From Bacillus halotolerans (GTDB lineage: Bacteria > Bacillota > Bacilli > Bacillales > Bacillaceae), in NCBI RefSeq assembly GCF_001517105.1, contig NZ_LPVF01000009.1:179742-243741 (forward strand): 64,000 nt of DNA, given 5' to 3'. A model generated the notes under the pieces. That model was not told the origin of the DNA and made no database searches. It worked only from the letters and a program-made list of their open reading frames with translations. Shown one piece after another: positions 53,023-63,850 of this stretch; the stretch's first letter is position 1; every line of letters begins with the position of its first letter. A program made the position numbers and the translations under genes.

Positions 53023-53571
53023 TTATTTAACAGCGACAATACAAAGGCACGAATCGCGTCTGATGACAGAAATGTCTCTAAAATGCTGATCTTGCAGCAA
53101 TTGAATATATTTTTTCTCGTTTCTTTCTGCATTATTATCAATACTGATGTAAAATCGGCCGTCAATTTGGAGCACTCGATAAATCTCTCTTAATGCGAGC
53201 CTGACATCAGTACAAGCCTGAACCGTATGTAAAGAAAATACTTTATTGAAGGTACGGTCTTCAAAGGGGATCCTTTCCGGATGACCATGGAAAATGCCCC
53301 CTTGATCTGTTTTCTTTTTCTTTTGGATTGCACGAGATACCTGTCTTACTTTTCGCTTAGAAGAGTCGATGCTTTTTATGCTTCCCTTTTCAAGTTTTCC
53401 CGTTATTGTCTTAAAGACAGAGCCGTTTCCGGTTCCAATTTCTAAAATTCTGTCATTTTCTTGTATGTCTATAGAATCAATCATCATATGCTCAATGATT
53501 TTAGTTTGCTTATATTTCCCAGAAAATAATTTCAATAGGTTCGCTCGTTTATAAAGTTTGTTTTCTAGCAT
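53023..53571 (-). CDS. yrhH: SAM-dependent methyltransferase YrhH
   Basis: The 182-residue protein has class I methyltransferase motifs: motif I RILEIGTGNGSVFKTI, motif II-like IKSIDSSKRKV and post-motif FSLHTVQACTDVRLALREIY with VLQIDGRFYISI. The substrate is unknown. The start at the second Met follows AGGTG at a good distance. YrhH is known as a target of several ECF sigma factors in B. subtilis, which the sequence alone does not show. Confidence 0.92.
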   Translation of the reverse strand: MLENKLYKRANLLKLFSGKYKQTKIIEHMMIDSIDIQENDRILEIGTGNGSVFKTITGKLEKGSIKSIDSSKRKVRQVSRAIQKKKKTDQGGIFHGHPERIPFEDRTFNKVFSLHTVQACTDVRLALREIYRVLQIDGRFYISIDNNAERNEKKYIQLLQDQHFRDISVIRRDSCLCIVAVK

Positions 53572-53760
53572 TTTAAACACCTGCTTTTGGTTTCCTGTAG
53601 CTTATTTATTATATTGAAAAAATAAACATCGCTTCATTTCTTATACAGAATGAAGATATCAACTAGACGGCAATGTGTTTAGAAATGTTTCAACAGAACT
53701 GAACATTTTCATTTTTTCCCGCAAAAAAAGGCAGAAAACAAAATGTTTTCCGCCCGCTTT

Positions 53761-53919
53761 TTAATGCCAATGATATGGGAACATATACAGCCTTTGCTGC
53801 TGCATCGCCGCCAGCCTCTGCTGACGGAATGGATTACCATAGCCGTGTTTGAAGGAATGCGGCATGGATGCATAACCATGACCTATCGACGGCAGCCTTT
53901 TTTGTTGAAAGTTCATCAT
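53761..53919 (-). CDS. 52-residue small protein of the yrzI operon
   Basis: The frame MMNFQQKRLPSIGHGYASMP then HSFKHGYGNPFRQQRLAAMQ and QQRLYMFPYHWH is rich in Gln, His and Arg and has no membrane segment. AGGTGATGGC precedes the two ATGs. It is the last of four short frames running from 54505 to 53761 on the minus strand. Function unknown. Confidence 0.7.
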   Translation of the reverse strand: MMNFQQKRLPSIGHGYASMPHSFKHGYGNPFRQQRLAAMQQQRLYMFPYHWH

Positions 53920-53995
53920 GCCATCACCTGCCCTTACATAAAGTGCTGCTTTTTATATGATATGCAGGACGGCATTTCCTTGACAGCTTCATTCG

Positions 53996-54049
53996 CTACA
54001 CTTGGTCCTTCTCCATCGTATAATGCATCAATAGTTCCATTTTAAACAT
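53996..54049 (-). CDS. 17-codon frame of the yrzI operon, Rae1-target type
   Basis: The frame MFKMELLMHYTMEKDQV starts at an ATG after GGGAGAG. Its length and position between yrzI and the next frame match the very short S1025 frame of the B. subtilis yrzI transcript, in which the ribosome-associated endonuclease Rae1 (YacP) cuts the mRNA during translation. I recall the cut near a Glu-Lys codon pair, and GAG-AAG is present here (codons 13-14). That the peptide itself has a role is not implied. Confidence 0.7.
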   Translation of the reverse strand: MFKMELLMHYTMEKDQV

Positions 54050-54085
54050 TTGTCATCTCTCCCTTCTGTATTTTGTTTCCTTTTT

Positions 54086-54235
54086 TTAGCGCCAGTTTGT
54101 CAAATAAAGATGTTTCAGCTGAGATTCTTTCATTTCATCATAAATCTGCTCGATCTGCTGTTCTTGTTCGAACTCTTCCGGGCTTTTAAACCGCTTGTTA
54201 ATCGTTAAAGTCAAAAAGAATAGGTTAATCGTCAT
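54086..54235 (-). CDS. yrzI: small protein YrzI
   Basis: The 49-residue product MTINLFFLTLTINKRFKSPE then EFEQEQQIEQIYDEMKESQL and KHLYLTNWR has a short hydrophobic start and a charged helical body. It is preceded by AAAGGGGGTGA. The YrzI family has this short pattern in Bacillus, sometimes in tandem. It is the namesake of the polycistronic small-ORF transcript. Confidence 0.85.
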   Translation of the reverse strand: MTINLFFLTLTINKRFKSPEEFEQEQQIEQIYDEMKESQLKHLYLTNWR

Positions 54236-54275
54236 ATCGCTCACCCCCTTTCAAAGTCCGCTCCAAGCGAAATAA

Positions 54276-54350
54276 CCCGCGGCATCTCCCTGCCGCGGGC
54301 ACATAAAAACCGCAGACAAAAGAAGACACCCATGTCTCTACTGCCTGCGG
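54276..54350 (-). terminator. pair of stable hairpins between two yrzI-operon frames
   Basis: CCCGCGGCA / TGCCGCGGG (54276-54299) and CCGCAG / CTGCGG (54310-54350) can fold in the mRNA between the 41-residue frame and yrzI. The first lacks a proper T run, so it may be a processing or attenuation structure and not a full terminator. Confidence 0.55.
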
Positions 54351-54379
54351 GGAGTTGCGTATGTCCGACGATTCCGAAT

Positions 54380-54505
54380 TTAATGCGTGCGATAAGCATC
54401 GGTTAAGGAAGGACACGGACTCTTCCACAGGCTGAATAAACCATTATAAATTCCTTGTACATTGCTTGAGCCACTAACTGGTCTGCGTCGTTGTCGCATT
54501 GTCAT
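54380..54505 (-). CDS. 41-residue small protein, first frame of the yrzI operon
   Basis: MTMRQRRRPVSGSSNVQGIY then NGLFSLWKSPCPSLTDAYRT and H is preceded by AGGAGG eight bases from the ATG. It is strongly basic at the start (RQRRRP). No family recognised. The strong site supports translation. Confidence 0.65.
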   Translation of the reverse strand: MTMRQRRRPVSGSSNVQGIYNGLFSLWKSPCPSLTDAYRTH

Positions 54506-54631
54506 TTTGATTCAGCCTCCTTTGCTTTTTTTCTTACTTTGTAAGTATATCCACCAAATTCCATTTTGTAAACATCTTTTTCTAAAAATGGACGTAAATT
54601 GTGTGATTCATCGACTGTCTTTGTCCCTTGT

Positions 54632-55432
54632 TTATGATACCTGTTTCATTTCTTTTCTGAAGCGGTCTTTCTTATGATATGCGATAAAATAGATGAATCC
54701 GACAAACACTGCTCCTCCAATAACATTGCCGATAAAAGCCGGAATGAGGTTTCCGATAAACTGCCCCCACGTAAACGAGCCTGCAAAAATGGCAGCCGGA
54801 ATCACAAACATGTTGGCGACAACGTGCTGAAATCCGATTGCCACAAAGGCCATAACAGGGAACCATATGCCAACAATTTTCCCTGCGCCATCTTGAGCAC
54901 CGAAGGAAAGCCAAACTGCAAGACACACCAGCCAGTTACAGCCGATGCCGGAAACGAGCACCTTGCCAAAGCTCATATCAAGCTTGCCTTGCGCGACAGC
55001 GATCGTCTTTTCCAAATATGCCCCCGTTTCGGTTAAGCCGACAAGATGTCCGAAAAAGTAAGCAACAAACAAAGCGCCGATCAGATTCATAATGGTAACG
55101 ATCACCCAATTAACCGCCAATTCCTTTAGTGATATTTTTCTCGAAAATAACGCCATTGCCATTGACATCATATTTCCTGTAATCAGTTCAGCCCCTGCAA
55201 GAACCACAAGTATCAATCCTACAGGAAATACCGCAGCCCCGATCAAACTGGACAGGCTTCCCCATTCTTTCGGAAGATCGCCGATCACTCTGATATCAAG
55301 CAAATAACCGAGTGCGATAAAAGCACCGCCTAAAAAACCCAGCACCAAGAGAGACAGCAGCGGAAGCTTTACCTTTTTCATCCCTGCTTCAATTGCTGCT
55401 TCTGCTATTTCATCCGGTTTCCGAAAACCCAT
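54632..55432 (-). CDS. yrhG: formate/nitrite transporter family protein YrhG
   Basis: The 266-residue channel has six helices and the FocA/NirC signatures: FRKPDEIAEAAIEAGMKKVK at the start, LAGAELITGNMMSMAMALFS (omega loop) and GCNWLVCLAVWLSFGAQD plus FQHVVANMFVIPAAIF. It conducts formate or nitrite. The nearby formate-dehydrogenase-like yrhE supports formate as substrate. Confidence 0.95.
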   Translation of the reverse strand: MGFRKPDEIAEAAIEAGMKKVKLPLLSLLVLGFLGGAFIALGYLLDIRVIGDLPKEWGSLSSLIGAAVFPVGLILVVLAGAELITGNMMSMAMALFSRKISLKELAVNWVIVTIMNLIGALFVAYFFGHLVGLTETGAYLEKTIAVAQGKLDMSFGKVLVSGIGCNWLVCLAVWLSFGAQDGAGKIVGIWFPVMAFVAIGFQHVVANMFVIPAAIFAGSFTWGQFIGNLIPAFIGNVIGGAVFVGFIYFIAYHKKDRFRKEMKQVS

Positions 55433-55491
55433 ACTACATACGCCTCCATTGTTTCTCCATTTTTACAGTTATAAAAGAAAAGCATCAAAAA

Positions 55492-55539
55492 AGGCAGCAC
55501 TCAAATAACCTGTATCCATCAGGTGTTTGAATGCTGCCT
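55492..55539 (-). terminator. terminator downstream of yrhF
   Basis: The arms AGGCAGCA / TGCTGCCT with inner ACCTG / CAGGT pairs are followed on the minus strand by six T, between yrhF and yrhG. Confidence 0.75.
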
Positions 55540-55696
55540 AACTTGTGTGCATGCCCATACAACAACATCAAGCAGAATTAAGATATTGATAGAGAATATA
55601 TACAGTTCGTGCATACATTCCATTGCTTTTGTCCTTCTATAACTGCAGTAAAAACATCATATCAAATGTGACAATTTTGTGTCAATGGCAAATATG

Positions 55697-56065
55697 CTAG
55701 TTAAAAAGGACTTCTTTTTGGTCGTCAATTTTTCGGTCAAAGACAAAAACAGATACGGCGATATTTTCTTCAATTTTAATATCAGAAAACAAATGAACAA
55801 GCTTAGCCCCGATCAGCTCCTCCATTCCTTCCGGCGTTTTTTTAGAGTAAAGGTCTTGAATCAGGCTTGTCCGGGCCGCATGCACCATTTCTCTTCCCTC
55901 AGGCGTGCGGGCGATAAACTGCTCGCTCGCGCTCAGGTTGCCGTAGAGCGTCGACACAGCCATATTATCTACAAATACCGTGTGAATCCGTTCAGGTCCT
56001 TTGCCGAACAATTCCTTGCGAAGTTTTCGAATAATATCATTGAACTCATGAATTTTCTTTGACAT
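55697..56065 (-). CDS. yrhF: DUF2294 protein YrhF
   Basis: The 122-residue soluble protein starts at the ATG after AAGGGG (the longer frame has none) and shows KELFGKGPERIHTVFVDNMA and TPEGREMVHAARTSLIQDLY, the DUF2294 pattern. The family often accompanies formate dehydrogenase or Na+-related genes; no activity is known. It diverges from yrhE. Confidence 0.9.
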   Translation of the reverse strand: MSKKIHEFNDIIRKLRKELFGKGPERIHTVFVDNMAVSTLYGNLSASEQFIARTPEGREMVHAARTSLIQDLYSKKTPEGMEELIGAKLVHLFSDIKIEENIAVSVFVFDRKIDDQKEVLFN

Positions 56066-56381
56066 GCTGATTACCCCTTCCGATTTTGCCTTAAAAAAAG
56101 GCCGTTCCCGGTTCCCCTCAGGACATTTCACTTGGTTAAAATTTTCCTGTCATATTGTATTATAATAAATATCACTTTATAATAAAAGCAGTGTTGATGG
56201 ATTTGTAATAGGATCTTGTTATGAGTCTATCGGTTTATAAAAATCAAGGATTGGTCTGTTAGTAAGACTTGCTAGTGAACTATTCCGCCATGTGTGTTTA
56301 CACCTTCTGTGAATGAAAGACAGGTGTATCTATACATGGCTTTTTTGACTTCTTGAAAGAAAGATGGAGGGGAATATGAAT
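56066..56381. other. divergent promoter region of yrhF and yrhE
   Basis: 316 bases that must contain both promoters. TTGTATTATAATAAATATCACTTTATAATAA-type AT-rich boxes at about 56155-56185 include two TATAAT sequences. An imperfect hairpin with ACACCT...AGGTGT (about 56300-56323) then GGCTTTTTT precedes yrhE and may act as an attenuator or terminator. Confidence 0.5.
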
Positions 56382-59324
56382 ATGATGGACGATAAGTCGA
56401 TCAGTGTCCGCGTTGACGGAACAGAAATTCAAGCACGAGCAGGGGCCACAATTTTAGATATTTTAAATGAAAATGGGATTGAGTATCCGCAAATCTGCCA
56501 CGTCCCAGAGGTTGATCCGATTCAAACATGCGATACATGCATTGTAGAGGCAGACGGCAAGCTGGTTCGTTCATGCTCTACGGTCGCTGAAAACGGAATG
56601 TCAATTGATCTTTCGGGAAATCGGGTGAAAGAGGCACAAACCGAAGCAATGGACCGCCTTCTTGAAAATCATTTGCTGTATTGCACGGTTTGCGATAATA
56701 ACAATGGGAACTGTACACTGCATAATACAGCAGAAATGATGGGAATCGAGCATCAAAAATACCCTTATACGCCAAAAGAAGATCCGTCTTGTGCGGTTGA
56801 TATGTCTCACCCGTTTTACAGATATGATCCAAACCAATGCATCGCCTGCGGCCAGTGTGTTGAGGTGTGTCAGAACCTTCAAGTCAATGAAACACTCTCT
56901 ATCGACTGGGAACGCGAACGTCCGCGGGTTATTTGGGATGAAGGAGTTTCAATCAACGAATCTTCTTGTGTCAGCTGCGGCCAATGTGTCACGGTTTGTC
57001 CGTGTAATGCACTGATGGAAAAATCAATGCTCGGGCAGGCTGGCTTTATGACAGGCATCAAAGAGGATGTCATGGAGCCTATGATTGACCTCGTGAAAAA
57101 CGTTGAACCTGGGTACGGCAGCATTTTTGCCATTTCTGAAGTCGAAGCGGCAATGCGTGAAACGAGAACGAAAAAAACCAAAACGGTATGTACGTTCTGC
57201 GGCGTCGGCTGTTCCTTTGAAGTATGGACAAAAGGCCGGGATATCTTAAAGATCCAGCCTGTTTCCGACGCTCCGGTTAACGCAATTTCTACATGTGTCA
57301 AAGGGAAATTCGGCTGGGATTTCGTTAATTCTGAAGAGCGGATCACAAAGCCTTTAATCCGTAAAAACGGGGCTTTTGTTGAATCATCTTGGGAAGAAGC
57401 CCTCGATCTAGTCGCAAGCAGATTAGGTGAAATTAAAGAGACATACGGCAAAGGCTCTGTCGGATTCATTTCTTCTTCTAAAATTACGAATGAAGAAAAC
57501 TATGTCATCCAAAAATTAGCGCGTCAGGTATTTGAAACAAATAACGTCGATAACTGCTCTCGCTACTGTCAGTCTCCTGCTACAGACGGGTTGTTCCGTA
57601 CGGTCGGCATGGGCGGTGACGCCGGCACGATTAAAGATATTGCCAAGGCCGGACTCGTCATCATCGTCGGCGCCAATCCGGCTGAAGGACATCCGGTGCT
57701 TGCAACACGGGTCAAACGTGCACACAAGCTCCATGGACAAAAATTGATCGTTGCCGACCTGCGGAAAAATGAGATGGCTGAGCGGTCTGATCTGTTCATC
57801 AGCCCTAAACAAGGTACAGACCAGGTTTGGCTGATGGCCGTTACGAAATATATGATCGACCAAGGCTGGCATGATCAAGCGTTTATTGATGAGAACGTGA
57901 ACTACTTTGAAGACTATAAAGAAACACTTAAAACCTATACGCTTGATTATGCAGAACGCATCACAGGCCTCTCAAAAGAAAACATCATTCGAATTGCCGA
58001 GATGATTCGTGATGCTGACGGCACTTGTGTTCTTTGGGGAATGGGTGTTACTCAAAATACGGGCGGCTCTGATACGTCAGCAGCGATTTCGAACCTGCTT
58101 CTGGCAACAGGCAACTACCGCCGTCCGGGTGCCGGCGCTTATCCACTGCGCGGACACAATAATGTTCAAGGCGCTTGCGACATGGGGACATTGCCAGGCT
58201 GGCTTCCGGGATATCAGCATATTACAGATGACGAAGCACGCGCCAAATTTGAAAAGGCTTATGGTGTGGAGATTGAAGGAAAACCAGGTTTAGACAATAT
58301 TCAAATGCTTCATTCCATTGAAGAAGGCAAGATGAAGGCCATGTACCTTGTTGGTGAAGATATGGCACTGGTTGATTCAAATGCGAACCATGTGCATGAT
58401 ATTTTATCAAGCCTTGATTTCTTCGTGGTTCAGGACATTTTCCTGTCGAGAACGGCTCAATATGCCGATGTCGTCTTGCCTGCCACTCCATCTCTTGAGA
58501 AAGATGGAACGTTTACCAATACAGAGCGCCGTGTGCAGCGATTGTATCAAGCGCTTCCGACACTTGGAGACGCGAAACCGGACTGGTGGATTATTCAAGA
58601 GGTGGCAAACCGCTTAGGAGCCGGCTGGAACTACAGCCATCCAAGCGACATTTTCTCTGAAATGGCGAGTCTTTCTCCTCTGTTTGGAAAAGCCAGCTAT
58701 GAGGTGCTTGAAGGCTGGAACACCTTCCTATGGGGCAGCTTCACAGGTGAAAGCACGCCGCTTCTGTATGAAGACGGATTTAATTTCCCAGACAAGAAAG
58801 CCCGTTTTGCACTGTCTGATTGGACTGAACCTGCCGCTTTCCCTGAAGAATATGATCTTCACATCAATAACGGCCGGATGCTTGAGCATTTCCATGAAGG
58901 AAATATGACAAATAAATCGAAAGGCATTCAATCCAAAGTGCCGAATGTATTCGTCGAAGTATCGCCGGAGCTTGCACAGGAGCGCGGCATTTGTGACGGT
59001 TCACTGGTTCGCCTCGTTTCTCCGTTCGGAGCTGTTAAATTAAATGCGCTCATTACTGACCGTGTGCGAAAAAATGAACTCTACCTGCCGATGAACTCGA
59101 CAGACAAGGATTCAGCGATTAACTTCCTGACAGGGCCTGCGGCTGATAAACGCACGAACACGCCTGCTTACAAACAGACGAAGGTTCGCATGGAGGTGCT
59201 TGGAGGCTGCGAAAGCGCACCGCTTCCTAAAACAAATCCTCGTAACAAGAAACGAAATCCGCAAAACGGCGTCGAGGCAGAAAGAAAATGGAACCGTCCG
59301 GGTTATGTCCATTTGACTGATTAA
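56382..59324 (+). CDS. yrhE: formate dehydrogenase alpha-subunit-like protein YrhE
   Basis: The 980-residue oxidoreductase has an N-terminal 2Fe-2S domain (CHVPEVDPIQTCDTCIVEAD, Cys about 40-65), a His-Cys-rich segment, two 4Fe-4S clusters (CIACGQCVEVC and CVSCGQCVTVCPC, about 140-215), and a molybdenum-bis-MGD body starting with the Fe-S motif CTFCGVGCSFEVW (about 265). The metal ligand is Cys in NCSRYCQSPA (about 400), so it is a Cys-type, not Sec-type, enzyme. The C-terminal MGD-binding domain ends near 950. The start with best spacing to GGAGGGG is 56382. It oxidises formate; yrhD follows by 19 bases. Confidence 0.93.
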   Translation: MMDDKSISVRVDGTEIQARAGATILDILNENGIEYPQICHVPEVDPIQTCDTCIVEADGKLVRSCSTVAENGMSIDLSGNRVKEAQTEAMDRLLENHLLYCTVCDNNNGNCTLHNTAEMMGIEHQKYPYTPKEDPSCAVDMSHPFYRYDPNQCIACGQCVEVCQNLQVNETLSIDWERERPRVIWDEGVSINESSCVSCGQCVTVCPCNALMEKSMLGQAGFMTGIKEDVMEPMIDLVKNVEPGYGSIFAISEVEAAMRETRTKKTKTVCTFCGVGCSFEVWTKGRDILKIQPVSDAPVNAISTCVKGKFGWDFVNSEERITKPLIRKNGAFVESSWEEALDLVASRLGEIKETYGKGSVGFISSSKITNEENYVIQKLARQVFETNNVDNCSRYCQSPATDGLFRTVGMGGDAGTIKDIAKAGLVIIVGANPAEGHPVLATRVKRAHKLHGQKLIVADLRKNEMAERSDLFISPKQGTDQVWLMAVTKYMIDQGWHDQAFIDENVNYFEDYKETLKTYTLDYAERITGLSKENIIRIAEMIRDADGTCVLWGMGVTQNTGGSDTSAAISNLLLATGNYRRPGAGAYPLRGHNNVQGACDMGTLPGWLPGYQHITDDEARAKFEKAYGVEIEGKPGLDNIQMLHSIEEGKMKAMYLVGEDMALVDSNANHVHDILSSLDFFVVQDIFLSRTAQYADVVLPATPSLEKDGTFTNTERRVQRLYQALPTLGDAKPDWWIIQEVANRLGAGWNYSHPSDIFSEMASLSPLFGKASYEVLEGWNTFLWGSFTGESTPLLYEDGFNFPDKKARFALSDWTEPAAFPEEYDLHINNGRMLEHFHEGNMTNKSKGIQSKVPNVFVEVSPELAQERGICDGSLVRLVSPFGAVKLNALITDRVRKNELYLPMNSTDKDSAINFLTGPAADKRTNTPAYKQTKVRMEVLGGCESAPLPKTNPRNKKRNPQNGVEAERKWNRPGYVHLTD

Positions 59325-59343
59325 ATGAAAGGGGGAAATGAAA

Positions 59344-59826
59344 ATGGCCACTCCGATTACAACGATCAAAAAAGAAACAAAAACAGCGGAGCAAATCAAG
59401 CTTGAGAAAATCGAGAAGCTGAAGGAGCTGCTGACGGAAAATGAGGATGCCGTCTCGAAAACGATGACGTTAATGAGTGAACTTAATGAGCTTGGCATCT
59501 TTGATGCAGCAGCAAGCATGCTGAGGGCGAAAGAAGACATCGCCAAAATCGCGCTTGGCCAGGTATCTCGCGAGCCTGTCACAAACCTCATCAACACGAT
59601 GATGGCGGCTGGAGGCGCTTTGACAAAGGCTGATCCTGCGTTTACAGGCAAGCTTTTAGAAAGCGTAATGGCGGGAACCGAACAGGCGCAAAGCTTTTTA
59701 AAAGAAGACAAGAAAGTCGGCATTCTCGATCTCTTAAAAGCGATGAACGACCCTGATATTAACAGAGCAGTCGGCTTCGGCCTTCAGTTTTTAAAAGGCA
59801 TGGGAAAAGAGCTGCGGGAAGAATAA
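59344..59826 (+). CDS. yrhD: DUF1641 protein YrhD
   Basis: The 160-residue, largely helical protein has the DUF1641 core TLMSELNELGIFDAAASMLR and DPDINRAVGFGLQFLKGMGK. The family is commonly encoded right after formate dehydrogenases and is thought to be an accessory or subunit. A GAAAGGGGG site fits the ATG at 59344. The terminator follows directly. Confidence 0.93.
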   Translation: MATPITTIKKETKTAEQIKLEKIEKLKELLTENEDAVSKTMTLMSELNELGIFDAAASMLRAKEDIAKIALGQVSREPVTNLINTMMAAGGALTKADPAFTGKLLESVMAGTEQAQSFLKEDKKVGILDLLKAMNDPDINRAVGFGLQFLKGMGKELREE

Positions 59827-59827
59827 C

Positions 59828-59860
59828 AAAAAAACAGTCATCAGTTGATGGCTGTTTTTT
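59828..59860. terminator. terminator between yrhD and yrhC
   Basis: ACAGTCATCA / TGATGGCTGT stem with A and T runs; it serves both convergent genes. Confidence 0.88.
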
Positions 59861-60089
59861 ATTCGTCGGCTTCTTCCAAGCGCTTCTTATATACAAGTGA
59901 ACGGTCGGCGCAAAAGAAAGCGCCGGCTAAAAATACGCAATCCGTCATAAACATAACTGATTTCTGGCCTAGCGTTAAGCCCTGATCAGGAAGAACCGCG
60001 CCTATATATAAAAAAGTGCTGACTGCAAGCAAGGTAAAAGCGAAATGCTTGTAGTCTTCTTTTAATGATTTCATTCTATTCTTCTTCAT
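59859..60089 (-). CDS. yrhC: YrhC small membrane protein
   Basis: The 76-residue protein, from the ATG with AGGTGATTC upstream, has two membrane helices (about 15-32 and 45-62; HFAFTLLAVSTFLYIGAVLP, SVMFMTDCVFLAGAFFCADR) and charged ends. It ends the mccA-mccB operon. The function is unknown. The longer frame by eight residues is less likely. Confidence 0.88.
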   Translation of the reverse strand: MKKNRMKSLKEDYKHFAFTLLAVSTFLYIGAVLPDQGLTLGQKSVMFMTDCVFLAGAFFCADRSLVYKKRLEEADE

Positions 60090-60173
60090 AAAAGAATCAC
60101 CTGCCAGATTCATAGTATACGACTATTATAATATAATCTGGCAGCTTACAGAGAAAGTAAATCTATCCATTTG

Positions 60174-62238
<2,065 letters not shown>

Positions 62239-62300
62239 ATATGTCCTCCTCCTTGATAGAGGTTGTTTTAGGGAAAACGGAGGAGAACACTCCCCCCGTT

Positions 62301-62996
62301 TTAATGAATTCGTTTGATCACTTTTAACACAAGCTCTGTTGAGTGAACAGCGGCCTGCTCTAAAAATTGGTCAAATGATACATGTGATTCTTTTCCTGCG
62401 ATATCAGATAATGCTCTGATCACAACAAACGGCGTTTTAAACTGGTGGCACACTTGAGCGACTGCCGCTGCCTCCATTTCAACCGCATACAGATCAGAAA
62501 ATCTCGCACGCACCTCTTCTACTCGCTTCGGATCATTCATAAAGGAATCGCCTGTTGCGATTGTTCCTTTTGCAACTTGAATGCCGTCAAGCTCAGAAAT
62601 CGCTTCTTCAGTAATGCTGATCAGCTTTTCATCTGCGGCGTAAGCAGCCGGAAGGCCTGGCACCTGTCCGTATTCATAATCAAAGGCCGTTACATCTACA
62701 TCATGATGGCGAACGTCAGTAGAAATGACGACGTCTCCCACATTCAGTGTATGATGAAATCCGCCCGCTGAGCCTGTGTTAATCACATAATCAGGCTTGT
62801 AGCGATCAAGCAGAAGTGTCGTGCTGATCGCAGCATTCACTTTTCCGATTCCTGATTTTAAAAGAATGACTTCAGTTCCTTCATATTGGCCTGTTGTAAA
62901 TTCACAGTGCGCGATCGTTTCTGTTTTTGCATTTTCCAGTTTGTTTCTTAGGATGGTTACTTCCTCTTCCATTGCTCCGATGACTGCTAGTTTCAT
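62301..62996 (-). CDS. mtnN: 5'-methylthioadenosine/S-adenosylhomocysteine nucleosidase
   Basis: The 231-residue enzyme starts [20 protein letters not shown] and has [36 protein letters not shown] (substrate-binding MEmEaa) and the acid [11 protein letters not shown]. It removes adenine from MTA and SAH, feeding ribosylhomocysteine to LuxS and hence homocysteine to MccA. It lies 20 bases after yrrT. Confidence 0.97.
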   Translation of the reverse strand: MKLAVIGAMEEEVTILRNKLENAKTETIAHCEFTTGQYEGTEVILLKSGIGKVNAAISTTLLLDRYKPDYVINTGSAGGFHHTLNVGDVVISTDVRHHDVDVTAFDYEYGQVPGLPAAYAADEKLISITEEAISELDGIQVAKGTIATGDSFMNDPKRVEEVRARFSDLYAVEMEAAAVAQVCHQFKTPFVVIRALSDIAGKESHVSFDQFLEQAAVHSTELVLKVIKRIH

Positions 62997-63016
62997 CTAT
63001 ACACATTCCCTTCACT

Positions 63017-63658
63017 TTACCGTTTGATCGCCTCCATTATCCACACGAAGTCGTTTTGCTGAATGAATCGGACTGCAAAACCTTCAGCTGTAAACATCTC
63101 TTTCATCGTTTCCAATGTGGGATAATGCTCTGTCTTTAAATCATTCGCCAGCTGATAAAAGCCCTGAGAACGTGCTTTATCAATGGCTTGATTATACGCT
63201 TCCTCGTGTTCAAAGACAGTATCGGCAAACACTATTTTATCATGCATGTGAAGGTATTTGCCATATTGCTTTATTGCGGCTCGTTTTTCTTCGTCAGTCA
63301 AATGATGAAAAGCATATGAACTGACAATCGTGTCAGCCTGAAATGGCGGTTCAGGGAATGTCAGGAAGTCTCCGTCAACAATTTCCGCCCTGCCGCGGAG
63401 CTTGTCAGATGCTAACTTGCGCATCGCCGGAGACGGCTCGACTCCAAATACAGATTTCCCCGCTTCAAGCAGTTTCGCTGTCAAGTTGCCGGTCCCTGGC
63501 CCAAATTCTAATACACGAATCCCTGACCGGCTGACAATGGCATTCAAAATATCATCATAACCTCTGAACGCCTCTTTATACTGAATATCAAAACCTTGAA
63601 CTGTTTGATCGTAAGTTGCGGCCCAATCCTCAAAAAGAGGGATAAATTCACGTCCCAT
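63017..63658 (-). CDS. yrrT: putative SAM-dependent methyltransferase YrrT
   Basis: The 213-residue protein has motif I VLEFGPGTGNLTAKLLEAGK and motif IV/post FQADTIVSSYAFHHLTDEEK. It is the first gene of the yrrT-mtnN-mccA-mccB operon and is conserved there, but no methyl acceptor is known. The ATG at 63658 follows GGAG at a good distance; the GTG three codons earlier is too close to the site. Confidence 0.92.
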   Translation of the reverse strand: MGREFIPLFEDWAATYDQTVQGFDIQYKEAFRGYDDILNAIVSRSGIRVLEFGPGTGNLTAKLLEAGKSVFGVEPSPAMRKLASDKLRGRAEIVDGDFLTFPEPPFQADTIVSSYAFHHLTDEEKRAAIKQYGKYLHMHDKIVFADTVFEHEEAYNQAIDKARSQGFYQLANDLKTEHYPTLETMKEMFTAEGFAVRFIQQNDFVWIMEAIKR

Positions 63659-63681
63659 AGTTGTCACACTCCATATTTTAT

Positions 63682-63707
63682 AATTCCTATAAGCATACTA
63701 TGAATTA
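63682..63707 (-). promoter_or_regulatory. CymR-like box upstream of yrrT
   Basis: On the minus strand TAATTC and TATAGGAATT, separated by about ten bases, resemble the two conserved ends of the cysteine repressor CymR target as I remember it. CymR is known to repress this operon when cysteine is plentiful. The spacing differs slightly from the remembered consensus. Confidence 0.5.
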
Positions 63708-63850
63708 ATGATGGAACAGTTCCTATCTTACCATATCTTCTTGAAAGTAGGTACTAAAACACTTTGTGTTTTTTATCCAGTCATATATTGCGCGTACAGT
63801 GTAAAAAGGCTTATACTTCATATGACTTGTAAAGGCGGAGGGGTCGAAAA

